Positions 41,164-50,904 of a stretch of 64,000 bases of DNA are shown piece by piece. Location: assembly GCF_002022005.1 (NCBI RefSeq), contig NZ_CP017258.1:1054001-1118000 (forward strand), in the 5' to 3' direction. A program made the position numbers and the translations under genes. The stretch is from Campylobacter pinnipediorum subsp. caledonicus (GTDB lineage Bacteria; Campylobacterota; Campylobacteria; Campylobacterales; Campylobacteraceae). The notes below the pieces were generated by a model. The model made no database searches. It worked only from the letters and a program-made list of their open reading frames with translations, and was not told the DNA's origin. How positions within the stretch are numbered: the stretch's first letter is position 1; every line of letters starts with the position of its first letter.

Positions 41164-43851
41164 TTAGAACTTGTATTTAAGTCCTACAGTTCCATCAAAG
41201 TATTGTTGTTTTGATTTAGCTTTTACGCCAAAGTTAACATTTGTAGATAAAGCATCTGTTAGTTTTAATTCTGCACCTGTTTTAAGTGTAACAAATCTTC
41301 CTTTTTTATCATCTGCTTTTAGTTTGATGTCTTTGTTTGAACCTATAAATCTAGCTACAGGATCTTTTACATCTTTGTATACTTCTGCTTCAAATCCTGG
41401 AGTTATATATAAGTAGTTTCCATTGTCTACATATTTTCTAAATTCTAAACCTAGTTTAGCATTTAAAGATTTTGAAGTAACACCATTAAATGACAATGGT
41501 AGATCTCCACTTTCTTTGAAAGCTTTTGATTTAGAGTGAGAATAATCAAGTCCTACTAATGGTTTCATAAATAAGCTATCGCTTAGATTCATTACATAAC
41601 CATAATCAACTGCAAATGATGTATATGCAGTATCATATTTACCATCTTGGGTTAGCATTTTGCCATTAAGTATAACATTTCTACTTAATTTGTTTTTAGC
41701 TTTACCAAATGATACTCTTGTATCTATTTCGCTATTGTCTATATATGTTCTAGCATATAGACCAAATTGATAATTGCTTGCTTTTGTGTTGATTAGTTTA
41801 GAATCAGCTTTTGATTTAGCAAGAGTCATATATCCACCCACTATTGTGTTATCAAATGCTCTATCATAACCTATACTAAAGCCATGTAGTTCTGGATTAG
41901 AACTATCTTTTACTTTACCTTTTGCACCTATAACGTTTGCCCATATATTGTTGTCATTGTTAAATCTATCTGTATATGATTTTATTACAGATGATACACT
42001 ATCACCATTATCAGCAAATTTATCATTGCTTAGTTTATTTATAGCAGATGCTAATGCTAAGTCTTCATTGAATGGGTTGCTTAATTTAGCAAGTCTTGTT
42101 TGTGTTGATAGTTGATTACTGAAATTAACCATATCTAGATTAGATACTTTGCCTATTTCGTTTGTTGCTGATTGGATTGAGTCTTCGTTTGATTTGATGA
42201 AAGATACTAAAGAATTTTTGTCTAAAATTAAAGCTTTTTCTGCCACATCATTAGAATTTACCATATCAAATATAATTGAGATAACATCTTTACCCATTGA
42301 TGACAGAGGGGTTTTGGGGTCTTTTGTAAAGGCATCTTTTCTTAAATCTAAACTATCATTATATGCTTGTTCAGCATTTTCTAAATATTCTTCTTCAATT
42401 ACTATGTTTCTGATGTGTTCATCATCGTTGCCCGATACTTTTTCTTTAGCTTCTTTTACTTTTGTTTTTAGTTTCTCTGCTTTTTTTTCTTCTTCGCCAG
42501 TAATAACAACACCAGCTGCTTTTGCTTTTGCTAGTGCTTCATCAAATGCTTTTTTCTTTTCAGCATCTGGATTCTTGGCTGAAGCTTCATAGCCATTTGC
42601 AGCACCATTTAAAACTTTTTCGATTTCTTCTAAAGCTCTTTTTTGCGCTACAAGCTCTTTGGGTGTAGATTTTAGAGTTATTTTTAATTCATTACCTTTC
42701 TTTTTATTATTATCTTCAACTTCTTTTATAAAATCTTTATGGTCTTCAAGAGCTTTTTTGAGTCGTTTCTTTTTTTCTTCCCTACTTGTATACATCACAC
42801 TAATCATTTTATCATTTTGATTAAATTTATACAAATCATCTCTTATAATAAGAGCTATCACAGCATCTTTTACTTTTTTATCAGCATCAAATTTATTATT
42901 ATAAACTGTATTAAAATCTTTTATATCTAAAGCTTCTTTTACTTTACTAGTATCAGTGATATCGTTAATGTTTTTGTTATCTTTTAGTTTTACTCCAGCA
43001 TCCATAAGAGCTTTAGCTGCTTTTTTTGCATCTTCTAATTTTACATCATGAGAGTTCAATACAGATATGGCATCATAAAGTACTTTTGCATGTTCTGCAT
43101 CTTTGATAGTTATCTCTACTTCTTTATTGGCACTATTATTGCCTATTTTAAGCTTATAATTAGTACCAAGAGCTTCTGCAGTCTCTTTTAGCTCTCTAGG
43201 CAGGTCACTTAATATTTTTTTTATAGCATCGGTGTCTTTTTTTAAAAATTCATTTGTGCCATCTTTGTTAATTTCATCGATATAGTCTTTTTCTTTTTCA
43301 ATAACCTTATCTTCTCTTACTTCAACAGCTTCGTGGAATTTTTTGATAAAACCATCCATAAGACCAAGTACGATTTGTTTATTGGCAAAGAATGTATTGA
43401 AATCATCCTTAGTAGCCCCACCATTTAAAGCAAAATTCTTAGGACTCGGTTGATCTTTTATCGTAATCTCTACTTTTTCTCCATCTTTTGTAAGCTTGAC
43501 TTTATTACCATTACCATCATCATATTCTATATAGTCCTTGCCATTTTCATATTTAATATCTCCTACATGCATCAGCCCTTGTCTGGCTCTATCAATTCGT
43601 TCTATCAATTCGCCTATAATTTTTGCATTACCATTATCGTGTTTTTCTGGATCATAATTTTTCAGATCATCTACATATTTTTTAAGCTCTTTTAGTGCAG
43701 ATGAAATTTCCTTTTCTGATCTTTGAGATGTTTCTAGTTTTGATTTTTCTGCTTCATAATCCCCGCGCTGTTCTTCAGCACTCTGAGCAAATCCCCCTTG
43801 TGTTAATGCAACAGCAAATAGTGTCGCACTAGCAATCTTTGAAATTTTCAT
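41164..43851 (-). CDS. Autotransporter B1
   Basis: An 895-residue outer-membrane autotransporter. It has a signal peptide (MKISKIASATLFAVALTQGG), a long Lys/Glu/Asp-rich helical passenger with segments such as KVKDAVIALIIRDDLYKFNQ, and a C-terminal beta-barrel from about residue 625 (TQTRLAKLSNPFNEDLALAS) to the final VGLKYKF. Barrel and junction are almost identical to B2 (45952-48711), while the passenger diverges. It has its own G-tract promoter and terminator. The passenger function is unknown; surface display and adhesion are likely. Confidence 0.88.
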   Translation of the reverse strand: MKISKIASATLFAVALTQGGFAQSAEEQRGDYEAEKSKLETSQRSEKEISSALKELKKYVDDLKNYDPEKHDNGNAKIIGELIERIDRARQGLMHVGDIKYENGKDYIEYDDGNGNKVKLTKDGEKVEITIKDQPSPKNFALNGGATKDDFNTFFANKQIVLGLMDGFIKKFHEAVEVREDKVIEKEKDYIDEINKDGTNEFLKKDTDAIKKILSDLPRELKETAEALGTNYKLKIGNNSANKEVEITIKDAEHAKVLYDAISVLNSHDVKLEDAKKAAKALMDAGVKLKDNKNINDITDTSKVKEALDIKDFNTVYNNKFDADKKVKDAVIALIIRDDLYKFNQNDKMISVMYTSREEKKKRLKKALEDHKDFIKEVEDNNKKKGNELKITLKSTPKELVAQKRALEEIEKVLNGAANGYEASAKNPDAEKKKAFDEALAKAKAAGVVITGEEEKKAEKLKTKVKEAKEKVSGNDDEHIRNIVIEEEYLENAEQAYNDSLDLRKDAFTKDPKTPLSSMGKDVISIIFDMVNSNDVAEKALILDKNSLVSFIKSNEDSIQSATNEIGKVSNLDMVNFSNQLSTQTRLAKLSNPFNEDLALASAINKLSNDKFADNGDSVSSVIKSYTDRFNNDNNIWANVIGAKGKVKDSSNPELHGFSIGYDRAFDNTIVGGYMTLAKSKADSKLINTKASNYQFGLYARTYIDNSEIDTRVSFGKAKNKLSRNVILNGKMLTQDGKYDTAYTSFAVDYGYVMNLSDSLFMKPLVGLDYSHSKSKAFKESGDLPLSFNGVTSKSLNAKLGLEFRKYVDNGNYLYITPGFEAEVYKDVKDPVARFIGSNKDIKLKADDKKGRFVTLKTGAELKLTDALSTNVNFGVKAKSKQQYFDGTVGLKYKF

Positions 43852-43919
43852 TTTTTCTCCTTTTATATAGATTATATCTATATTTAATATGCATTTATAG
43901 ATATAAAAACTATATTTTA

Positions 43920-43929
43920 CCCCCCCCCC
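43920..43929 (-). promoter_or_regulatory. Phase-variable G-tract (10 G) in the B1 promoter region
   Basis: Ten G residues on the minus strand directly precede TAAAATATAG, about 69 bases upstream of the B1 start. The surrounding bases match those at the A2 tract. Confidence 0.75.
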
Positions 43930-44013
43930 TATTAAAATAAGCTAAATATTTGATATAAATTTGTATGTTTTATAATGTTTTATAAGATTAGTGTTGTTTA
44001 TGTATTGTGTGAT

Positions 44014-44042
44014 AACCACAACCCTTGGTTAGAGTTGTGGTT
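44014..44042 (-). terminator. Terminator of autotransporter A2
   Basis: The AACCACAAC/GTTGTGGTT hairpin lies directly after the A2 stop codon, with the same loop as at 41117. Confidence 0.75.
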
Positions 44043-44049
44043 TGTGTAA

Positions 44050-45783
44050 TTAAAACTTATAAGAAAGTCCTACAGTTCCATTGTAGTATTTTGATTCTGA
44101 TTTAGCTTTTACGCCAAAGTTTATATTTGTAGATAGATTATCAGTTAGTTTCATCTCTGCACCTGTTTTAAGTGTAAAGAATGTATGTTTATCTTTTTTA
44201 GATGCATATTTGATATTTTCTGTTGAGTTTACAAATGCTAGTTCTGTATCTTTCATACTTTTACGTAACTCTTTTTGTATACCTGGAGTTATGTATAAGA
44301 AGTTACCGTTTGCTATGTATTTTCTAAACTCTACTGCTGCTTTAGCTGATAGTGTTTTTACAGTAGTTCCTTTAAAGCTTACAGGAACTTTACCAGTTTC
44401 TTTAAAGCCTTTAGTACTTACATGGCTATATTCTAAACCAATCATTGGTTTCATAAAAGAGTTGTTGTTTGTATCAAATATATAACCATAATCAATACTT
44501 GCATCAAAGAATTTAGTATTATATTTACCATTAGCATCAAAGTCTGGGTTTGTAGTTACTTTTCTATCTAGTTTGTTTTTACCTTTACCATAAGATACTT
44601 TAGCATCTATTTCGTTTTGATCAATATACATTCTAGTATAAGCACCAAAGTGATAGTTATCTGATTTGGTTGTTAGTGTATTGCTTGATGACTTAGCATT
44701 AGTATATCCAGCATATCCACCAATTATCATATTATCAAATGCTTTATCATAACCTAGCATAAATCCATAAGTATTTGTATTTGCTTGAGATTTTAATTTA
44801 GCTTTACCACCCATGATATTTCCCCATAGGTTACTGTCATAGTTAAATCTATTTGTATACTCTTTTACTACACTTGAAAGAGTATCTGCATTATCTGCAA
44901 ATTTATTATCACTTAGATTTTTTATAGCATAAGCTAAAGCTAGATCATCATTTAATGGATTGCTTAGTTTAGCAAGTCTTGAGTTTATAGCTGAACCGGT
45001 ATTTGATATTATAGCATCTATAGTATCGATATTGTTAAAGCCACTGGTAATATCTTCTAAAGATTTATTCATCACTTTACCTAACATAGCTATATCATCA
45101 GCTTTAGTTTTTAATAATAAATCATTAACTTGTTCATTATTAGTAACAGATAATAAAGATGATGTTGTTTGAGCTTCGTTGTTATTTAATTTCAAACTTT
45201 TATCAGCAACTATAACTTTTGCTCTATCTTTTTTAGCTTGATCTAGTTTTGCATCTAATTCTTTATTGAAATCTTCTATGATTTTAGCTCTTGCTTCTGA
45301 GTTTTCTTTTGCTTTAAGTGCTTTATCTGCTTTTTCTACTATTTCTTGTTTTTGTGTGATTATTTCTTGTTTTTGTGTGATTATTTCTTGTTTTTGTGTG
45401 ATTATTTTGTCTTGTTCTGTTATTTTATCATCCAATGCTTCTAAATTTAGTTTTGGATATTGTTGGCCTTTTTTTATTCCTTTTTTTAATCCTTCAAATT
45501 CTATTTTTAATTTTTCGAAAACTTTTTTTGCCTCTTCAGCTTTTTGTTTTTCTTTTTCAGCTTTTTGTTTTTCTTCTTCAGCTTTTTGTTTTTCTTCTTC
45601 AAATTTCTTAGTATATCCATCTTTATTTTGTGCGACTTCTTTAAGTTCTTGTTTTCTATCTTGTATCTTTTTTTCTATATTTTTTATTTCATCTAAAGAT
45701 GATCCAGATGTTCCATCACCATAAGCATTTATAGCTATCATTGTGCCTAATAATGTGCTACATGCAATCTTTGAAATTTTCAT
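44050..45783 (-). CDS. Autotransporter A2
   Basis: A 577-residue autotransporter. It has a signal peptide (MKISKIACSTLLGTMIAIN), a short coiled-coil passenger with heptad repeats (EEEKQKAEEEKQKAEKEKQK and three copies of IITQKQE), and an A-type beta-barrel from about SAINSRLAKLSNP to VGLSYKF. The barrel matches A1 except for a few residues. The start is the ATG after AAAGGAG, 11 codons inside the longer frame. It is the intact counterpart of the interrupted A1. The G-tract promoter suggests on/off expression. Confidence 0.88.
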   Translation of the reverse strand: MKISKIACSTLLGTMIAINAYGDGTSGSSLDEIKNIEKKIQDRKQELKEVAQNKDGYTKKFEEEKQKAEEEKQKAEKEKQKAEEAKKVFEKLKIEFEGLKKGIKKGQQYPKLNLEALDDKITEQDKIITQKQEIITQKQEIITQKQEIVEKADKALKAKENSEARAKIIEDFNKELDAKLDQAKKDRAKVIVADKSLKLNNNEAQTTSSLLSVTNNEQVNDLLLKTKADDIAMLGKVMNKSLEDITSGFNNIDTIDAIISNTGSAINSRLAKLSNPLNDDLALAYAIKNLSDNKFADNADTLSSVVKEYTNRFNYDSNLWGNIMGGKAKLKSQANTNTYGFMLGYDKAFDNMIIGGYAGYTNAKSSSNTLTTKSDNYHFGAYTRMYIDQNEIDAKVSYGKGKNKLDRKVTTNPDFDANGKYNTKFFDASIDYGYIFDTNNNSFMKPMIGLEYSHVSTKGFKETGKVPVSFKGTTVKTLSAKAAVEFRKYIANGNFLYITPGIQKELRKSMKDTELAFVNSTENIKYASKKDKHTFFTLKTGAEMKLTDNLSTNINFGVKAKSESKYYNGTVGLSYKF

Positions 45784-45850
45784 TTTTTCTCCTTTTATAT
45801 AGATTATATCTATCATTTAATATATAAATAGATATAAAAACTATATTTTA

Positions 45851-45860
45851 CCCCCCCCCC
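45851..45860 (-). promoter_or_regulatory. Phase-variable G-tract (10 G) in the A2 promoter region
   Basis: Ten G residues on the minus strand directly precede TAAAATATAG, about 67 bases upstream of the A2 start. Confidence 0.75.
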
Positions 45861-45904
45861 ATATTAAAATAAGATAAATATTTGGTATAAATTTGTATGT
45901 TTTT

Positions 45905-45933
45905 AACCACAACCCTTGGTTAGAGTTGTGGTT
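45905..45933 (-). terminator. Terminator of autotransporter B2
   Basis: A third copy of the AACCACAAC/GTTGTGGTT hairpin, just after the B2 stop. Confidence 0.75.
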
Positions 45934-45951
45934 TGTGGTTTAGTTGTATTC

Positions 45952-48711
45952 TTAGAACTTGTATTTAAGTCCTACAGTTCCATCAAAGTATTGTTGTTTT
46001 GATTTAGCTTTTACGCCAAAGTTAACATTTGTAGATAAAGCATCTGTTAGTTTTAATTCTGCACCTGTTTTAAGTGTAACAAATCTTCCTTTTTTATCAT
46101 CTGCTTTTAGTTTGATGTCTTTGTTTGAACCTATAAATCTAGCTACAGGATCTTTTACATCTTTGTATACTTCTGCTTCAAATCCTGGAGTTATATATAA
46201 GTAGTTTCCATTGTCTACATATTTTCTAAATTCTAAACCTAGTTTAGCATTTAAAGATTTTGAAGTAACACCATTAAATGACAATGGTAGATCTCCACTT
46301 TCTTTGAAAGCTTTTGATTTAGAGTGAGAATAATCTAAACCTACTAATGGTTTCATAAACAAGCTATCACTTAGATTCATTACATAACCATAATCAACTG
46401 CTAATGATGTATATGCAGTATCATATTTACCGTTTTGAGTTAATACATTACCATCATTTTTTACATATCTATCAATTTTGTTTTTAGCTTTACCAAATGA
46501 TACTCTTGTATCTATTTCGCTATTGTCTATATATGTTCTAGCATATAGACCAAATTGATAATTGCTTGCTTTTGTGTTGATTAGGCTAGAATCAGCTTTT
46601 GATTTAGCAAGAGTCATATATCCACCTACTATTGTGTTATCAAATGCTCTATCATAACCTATACTAAAGCCATGTAGTTCTGGATTAGAACTATCTTTTA
46701 CTTTACCTTTTGCACCTATAACATTTGCCCATATATTGTTGTCATTGTTAAATCTATCTGTATATGATTTTATTACAGATGATACACTATCACCATTATC
46801 AGCAAATTTATCATTGCTTAGTTTATTTATAGCAGATGCTAATGCTAAGTCTTCATTGAATGGATTGCTTAGTTTAGCAAGTCTTGTTTGTGTTGATAGT
46901 TGACTACTGAAATTAACCATATCTAGATTAGATACTTTGCCTATTTCGTTTGTTGCTGATTGGATTGAGGTTTCGTTTGATTTGATGAAAGATACTAAAG
47001 AATTTTTTATCAATGATACCATGTTTTGATGTATTATCTTGTTTTTAAGAAGATTTTTATCATTCATACTAGAAATTATATCTTTAGCTGCTGAAGATAG
47101 AGAGTTTTTAGGATTTTCTATAAGGGTATTAGCTCTTAAAGACACACTATCATAAAATGTTTTTTCAGCTTCTTCAAATGCTTGTTGTGCCTCTACTACT
47201 ACTTTAATTTGATCGTTACCATTATTGCCATTAAATACATTTAAAGCATCAGTTACTTTTGTTTTTAAGCTCTCTGCTTTTTTAGACTCATTGCCAGTAT
47301 CAGTAATAACAACACCAGCTGCTTTTGCTTTTGCTAGAGCTTCATCAAATGCTTTTTTCTTTGCTTCATCTTGGTTGTTTTGTGTTCCATCATATCCATT
47401 TGCAGCACCATTAGCCTCTAAAACTTTTTTGATTTCTTCTAAAGCTCTTTTTTGCTCTGCAAGTTTTTTAGGATCTGTATTTAGGGTTATTTTTAACTGG
47501 CCATTTTGTTTTTTGTTGTTTTCAGCTATTTGTTTTGTAAATTTATTTTCTTGACCATCTTTGTCTTCAAGAGCATTTTTTAATTTTGTTTTTTCTTCAG
47601 TTATCTGTTCATTAAAATAAGAAGTCATTGAACTATCTTCATTAAAATTAAATAATTGATCTCTTAGTGTAAGGGCTTGCACAGCTTCTTTTACTTTTTT
47701 GTCATTATTAAATTTATCATTATAAACTTTATCAAACTCTTTTATATCTAAAGCATCTTTTACTTGTTTAGTATCAGTAATCTTGCTAAGATCTTGTCCT
47801 GCTTTTAGCTTCACTCCAGCATTCATAAGAACTTTGGCTGCAGCTCTTACTTCTTCTATTTTTTTGCCATTAGGTGTTTTTAATGTATCTATGGCATCAG
47901 AAAGTGCTTTTGCATGCTCTGCATTTTTGATAGTTATAACTACATCTTTTTTATTATCTGCACCATTATCTTTGTATAAAGTAAACTTATGGTTAGTACC
48001 TAAAGCATCTGAAGTTTCTTTAATCTCTCTAATCAAATCTTTGGATATTGAGTTGATAGCATCCATATCTTGCTTAGAATACTTATATGCATCAACAGTA
48101 AGCTCATAAATATAGTCCTTTTCTCTTTCAACAACCTTATCTTCTCTTGCTTCAACAGCTTCATGGAATTTTTTAATAAAACCGTCTATAAGACCCTCTA
48201 TAATTTTCTGGTCATTAAAGAATCTTTTAAAATCATCTGCTGTTGCCATACCATTTAAAGCAAAATTCTTTCCTTTACCATTTTCTAAAGTTTTTATAGC
48301 AATCTTAAACTCAGCTCCTCCTCGTGTAAGAGTAATCTTATTTCCTTTTTTATCCTCATATTCGATATCATGCTTGCCATTACCATCATAATCAACACCT
48401 TTTCCTATATGATTATTTATAGGTTTTCTAGCATCTTTAATCTTTTTAAGTATTTTATATACTATTTGTGAATCACCAGTATCATGATTCTTTGGATCAT
48501 AGGTTTTAAGTTTATCTACATTTTGTTTAAGCTCTTGTAGTGCAGACGAGATCTCTTTTTCTGCTTTTTGAGATTTTTCAAGTCTCATTTTTTCTGCATC
48601 ATAAACATGTCGTTCTTTATCAGCATTAAGCAGTTCATCATCATCCGCAAAAGCACCAGTAGCGATAATAGCACCTAATAATGTGCTGCACGCAATCATT
48701 GAAATTTTCAT
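45952..48711 (-). CDS. Autotransporter B2
   Basis: A 919-residue autotransporter and the first gene of the array. It has a signal peptide (MKISMIACSTLLGAIIATGA), a helical Lys/Asp-rich passenger related to B1 but diverged (for example GVDYDGNGKHDIEYEDKKG), and a B-type barrel ending VGLKYKF. The upstream region keeps a TAAAATATATA-like -10 but has CCAAAAG in place of the G-tract, so this copy looks constitutive. AAAGGAG precedes the ATG. Confidence 0.88.
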   Translation of the reverse strand: MKISMIACSTLLGAIIATGAFADDDELLNADKERHVYDAEKMRLEKSQKAEKEISSALQELKQNVDKLKTYDPKNHDTGDSQIVYKILKKIKDARKPINNHIGKGVDYDGNGKHDIEYEDKKGNKITLTRGGAEFKIAIKTLENGKGKNFALNGMATADDFKRFFNDQKIIEGLIDGFIKKFHEAVEAREDKVVEREKDYIYELTVDAYKYSKQDMDAINSISKDLIREIKETSDALGTNHKFTLYKDNGADNKKDVVITIKNAEHAKALSDAIDTLKTPNGKKIEEVRAAAKVLMNAGVKLKAGQDLSKITDTKQVKDALDIKEFDKVYNDKFNNDKKVKEAVQALTLRDQLFNFNEDSSMTSYFNEQITEEKTKLKNALEDKDGQENKFTKQIAENNKKQNGQLKITLNTDPKKLAEQKRALEEIKKVLEANGAANGYDGTQNNQDEAKKKAFDEALAKAKAAGVVITDTGNESKKAESLKTKVTDALNVFNGNNGNDQIKVVVEAQQAFEEAEKTFYDSVSLRANTLIENPKNSLSSAAKDIISSMNDKNLLKNKIIHQNMVSLIKNSLVSFIKSNETSIQSATNEIGKVSNLDMVNFSSQLSTQTRLAKLSNPFNEDLALASAINKLSNDKFADNGDSVSSVIKSYTDRFNNDNNIWANVIGAKGKVKDSSNPELHGFSIGYDRAFDNTIVGGYMTLAKSKADSSLINTKASNYQFGLYARTYIDNSEIDTRVSFGKAKNKIDRYVKNDGNVLTQNGKYDTAYTSLAVDYGYVMNLSDSLFMKPLVGLDYSHSKSKAFKESGDLPLSFNGVTSKSLNAKLGLEFRKYVDNGNYLYITPGFEAEVYKDVKDPVARFIGSNKDIKLKADDKKGRFVTLKTGAELKLTDALSTNVNFGVKAKSKQQYFDGTVGLKYKF

Positions 48712-48856
48712 TTCTTCTCCTTTTAAAAGTTAAAATTCAAGTATATATTTTACTTTTGGATAGATTAAATTTAACTTAAATGATATTTTAATGTTTATTT
48801 CAAAAGATGGAACAGTTCTTGCTTGTATGCTTAAAAAATCAAAAATAAGGTCTTAT

Positions 48857-49909
48857 ATGAAAAAGATTATTTTTCTTACGCTTATCTTAGCGACATTTCA
48901 AAGTGTTTTTGCTACTCAGATAAAAGATATAGCAAATGTTTTGGGTGTAAGAGAAAACCAGCTCATAGGATACGGACTTGTAGTCGGACTAAATGGAACC
49001 GGCGATGGCTCTACATCTGAGTTTACGATACAATCTTTATCAAATATGCTACAAACAGTAAACGTCAAGATAAACCCAGATGATATAAAATCAAAAAATA
49101 CAGCAGCCGTGATAGTAACAGCAGCCTTGCCTCCATTTGCAAGACAAGGCGATCAGCTTGATGTTACGATATCATCTATAGGAGATGCAAAAAGCCTTCA
49201 AGGAGGAACACTTCTAATGACACCTTTAAAGGGTGTTGATGGCGACATATATGCATTAGCACAAGGTTCGCTTAGTATAGGCGGAAAGATCTTAGGTAGA
49301 GGTGGCGATAAACATATGACAGCCGGACTTATACTAAATGGTGCTTTGGTAGAAAAAGAGGTAGCTTATGATATATACAATCAACAAAGTTTTACTTTAA
49401 GTCTAAAAACTTCAAATTTTAAAGCGGCTATGGATACACAAAATACCATAAACTCGGCTTTAGGGACAGAAACAGCATCAGCAATAGATCCAAAAACTAT
49501 AATCATAAAAAAACCATATGAAGCAAACTTGATAGACATAATAAGCACTGTGTTAAACCTAGATATAGACTATACTACTGATGATAAAGTCGTTATAGAC
49601 GAAAGAAGCGGAACGATAGTAAGTGGTATAAATGTAAGCGTGGATCCTGTCATACTAACACATGGCGATATAACTATAAAGATAGAACCAAATTCATATA
49701 ACAAAAAAAGCGAGACTGATTTTGATTTGCAAGATGGCTCAGCTATATCCCCAAAAACAAATTTACTAAGGATAGAGGATCAAAAAACAACACTAGCAAC
49801 AGTAACAAGAGCTTTAAACAAACTTGGTGCTTCGCCTAGTGACATAATAGCGATTATTCAAAATTTAAAGCGTGTTGGTGCGATACACGTGGATGTAAAG
49901 GTAATGTAA
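48857..49909 (+). CDS. flgI: Flagellar P-ring protein
   Basis: FlgI forms the P-ring around the flagellar rod in the peptidoglycan layer. The start is placed at the ATG after TAAGG, which gives a normal signal peptide (MKKIIFLTLILATFQSVFA) and 350 residues; the longer frame adds 22 codons without a good site. Family motifs are RENQLIGYGLVVGLNGTGDG and GVDGDIYALAQGSLSIGG. It overlaps flgJ by one base and opens the flgI-flgK cluster. Confidence 0.95.
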   Translation: MKKIIFLTLILATFQSVFATQIKDIANVLGVRENQLIGYGLVVGLNGTGDGSTSEFTIQSLSNMLQTVNVKINPDDIKSKNTAAVIVTAALPPFARQGDQLDVTISSIGDAKSLQGGTLLMTPLKGVDGDIYALAQGSLSIGGKILGRGGDKHMTAGLILNGALVEKEVAYDIYNQQSFTLSLKTSNFKAAMDTQNTINSALGTETASAIDPKTIIIKKPYEANLIDIISTVLNLDIDYTTDDKVVIDERSGTIVSGINVSVDPVILTHGDITIKIEPNSYNKKSETDFDLQDGSAISPKTNLLRIEDQKTTLATVTRALNKLGASPSDIIAIIQNLKRVGAIHVDVKVM

Positions 49910-50205
49910 TGTATACAGACAATACTCTAGCTATAAATTCATTTAATAGCATAAATACAGATAGATTAAAATCAAATGCAAAACAGGATAAATTACTAAA
50001 AGAACAAACAGATGCTTTTGAGTCTTTTTTGGTTAAAGAGGTGCTTGATATAGCATTAAAAGAGGATGAAAAAAGCTCGATCTTTCCAAAATCAGCTGGA
50101 TCTGACATATATAAGTCAATGTATAATGATACTATGAGCAAGGCTCTTAGTGGTGGGCTTGGGTTTAGTGAGCTTTTATTTAATTTTTTAAAAGAGAGGT
50201 CTTAA
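49909..50205 (+). CDS. flgJ: FlgJ-like rod-binding protein (rod domain only)
   Basis: A 98-residue protein corresponding to the N-terminal rod-capping domain of FlgJ (DAFESFLVKEVLDIALKEDE, then GSDIYKSMYNDTMSKALS). The C-terminal muramidase domain of enterobacterial FlgJ is absent, as is usual in Campylobacter. It shares one base with flgI. Confidence 0.85.
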   Translation: MYTDNTLAINSFNSINTDRLKSNAKQDKLLKEQTDAFESFLVKEVLDIALKEDEKSSIFPKSAGSDIYKSMYNDTMSKALSGGLGFSELLFNFLKERS

Positions 50206-50228
50206 GAAAAAATATTTTATGCCGATTT
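50203..50228 (+). promoter_or_regulatory. Sigma-28 (FliA)-like promoter before flgM
   Basis: TAAG at 50203-50206 and CGATTT at 50223-50228 have a 16-base gap, like the promoter of flaG. It would place flgM and the genes after it partly under FliA, giving a feedback loop. Confidence 0.6.
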
Positions 50229-50260
50229 GGTTTTTGTAAATCAAACTAAAAGGTTTTAAA

Positions 50261-50467
50261 ATGATAGGTAATGTAAGTGGTTTTTCATCAAGCTTAAGCA
50301 CAAATATAGCAAACAAAAGCTTGAATACAAACAAAGATAATGAAATACAAAATATATCTAAGCAAGAAAATACAAAGTTGCAAGATATAAAAGATGCTAT
50401 CAAAGATGGCACATATAAGATAGATATGAAAAAAACAGCAGGAGCTATACTAGATACTCTTGTATGA
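50261..50467 (+). CDS. flgM: Anti-sigma-28 factor FlgM
   Basis: A 68-residue protein that binds FliA and is exported or released when the hook is complete. The C-terminal half has the FlgM pattern (LQDIKDAIKDGTYKIDMKKT, then AGAILDTLV). The N-terminus is polar and disordered. It lies between flgJ and flgN-like genes and has its own sigma-28-like promoter. Confidence 0.85.
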   Translation: MIGNVSGFSSSLSTNIANKSLNTNKDNEIQNISKQENTKLQDIKDAIKDGTYKIDMKKTAGAILDTLV

Positions 50468-50482
50468 TTATGAAGGATTAAG

Positions 50483-50902
50483 ATGTTAAATGGATATTTA
50501 AACGAAGCTATTATGACTCTTGAGGAATTGATAGAGATCACAAAACAAGATATTTTAAATATAAAAGAGGCAAAACACTCACTTGTAGATGAGAGTGTAA
50601 GAAAAAAAGGGCTTCTTGTAAAAAAATTTGAAGAGACAAAGAGAAATATCGATAAAGAGTTGGTTAAAATATCACAAACATCATCAAGCATAACAGAGAC
50701 TTTAGACGATGAAGCAAAGTCAAAACTTGTAACAATGCGCGAAAGGCTTGAAAGTCTAAACGAAGTAAATAAAAAATATGCAAAACATGTAGTTGTAGTA
50801 AAAGAATTTTTTGATAGTTTGACAAAAGAGATGTTTGACATAGACTCAAATACATATTCTAAAAATTTAAATACAAATACCTTATATAAAGCAAAGGTTT
50901 AA
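50483..50902 (+). CDS. flgN: FlgN-like export chaperone
   Basis: A 139-residue helical protein (ITKQDILNIKEAKHSLVDES, then MRERLESLNEVNKKYAKHVV). FlgN chaperones FlgK and FlgL before export. Position between flgM and flgK, size and coiled-coil nature support the call; sequence conservation in the family is low. Confidence 0.72.
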   Translation: MLNGYLNEAIMTLEELIEITKQDILNIKEAKHSLVDESVRKKGLLVKKFEETKRNIDKELVKISQTSSSITETLDDEAKSKLVTMRERLESLNEVNKKYAKHVVVVKEFFDSLTKEMFDIDSNTYSKNLNTNTLYKAKV

Positions 50903-50904
50903 AA

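Noticed and set aside
48791-48856. Longer flgI start at 48791.
   Set aside because: The extra 22 codons would precede a perfect signal peptide; the inner ATG has TAAGG at good spacing.
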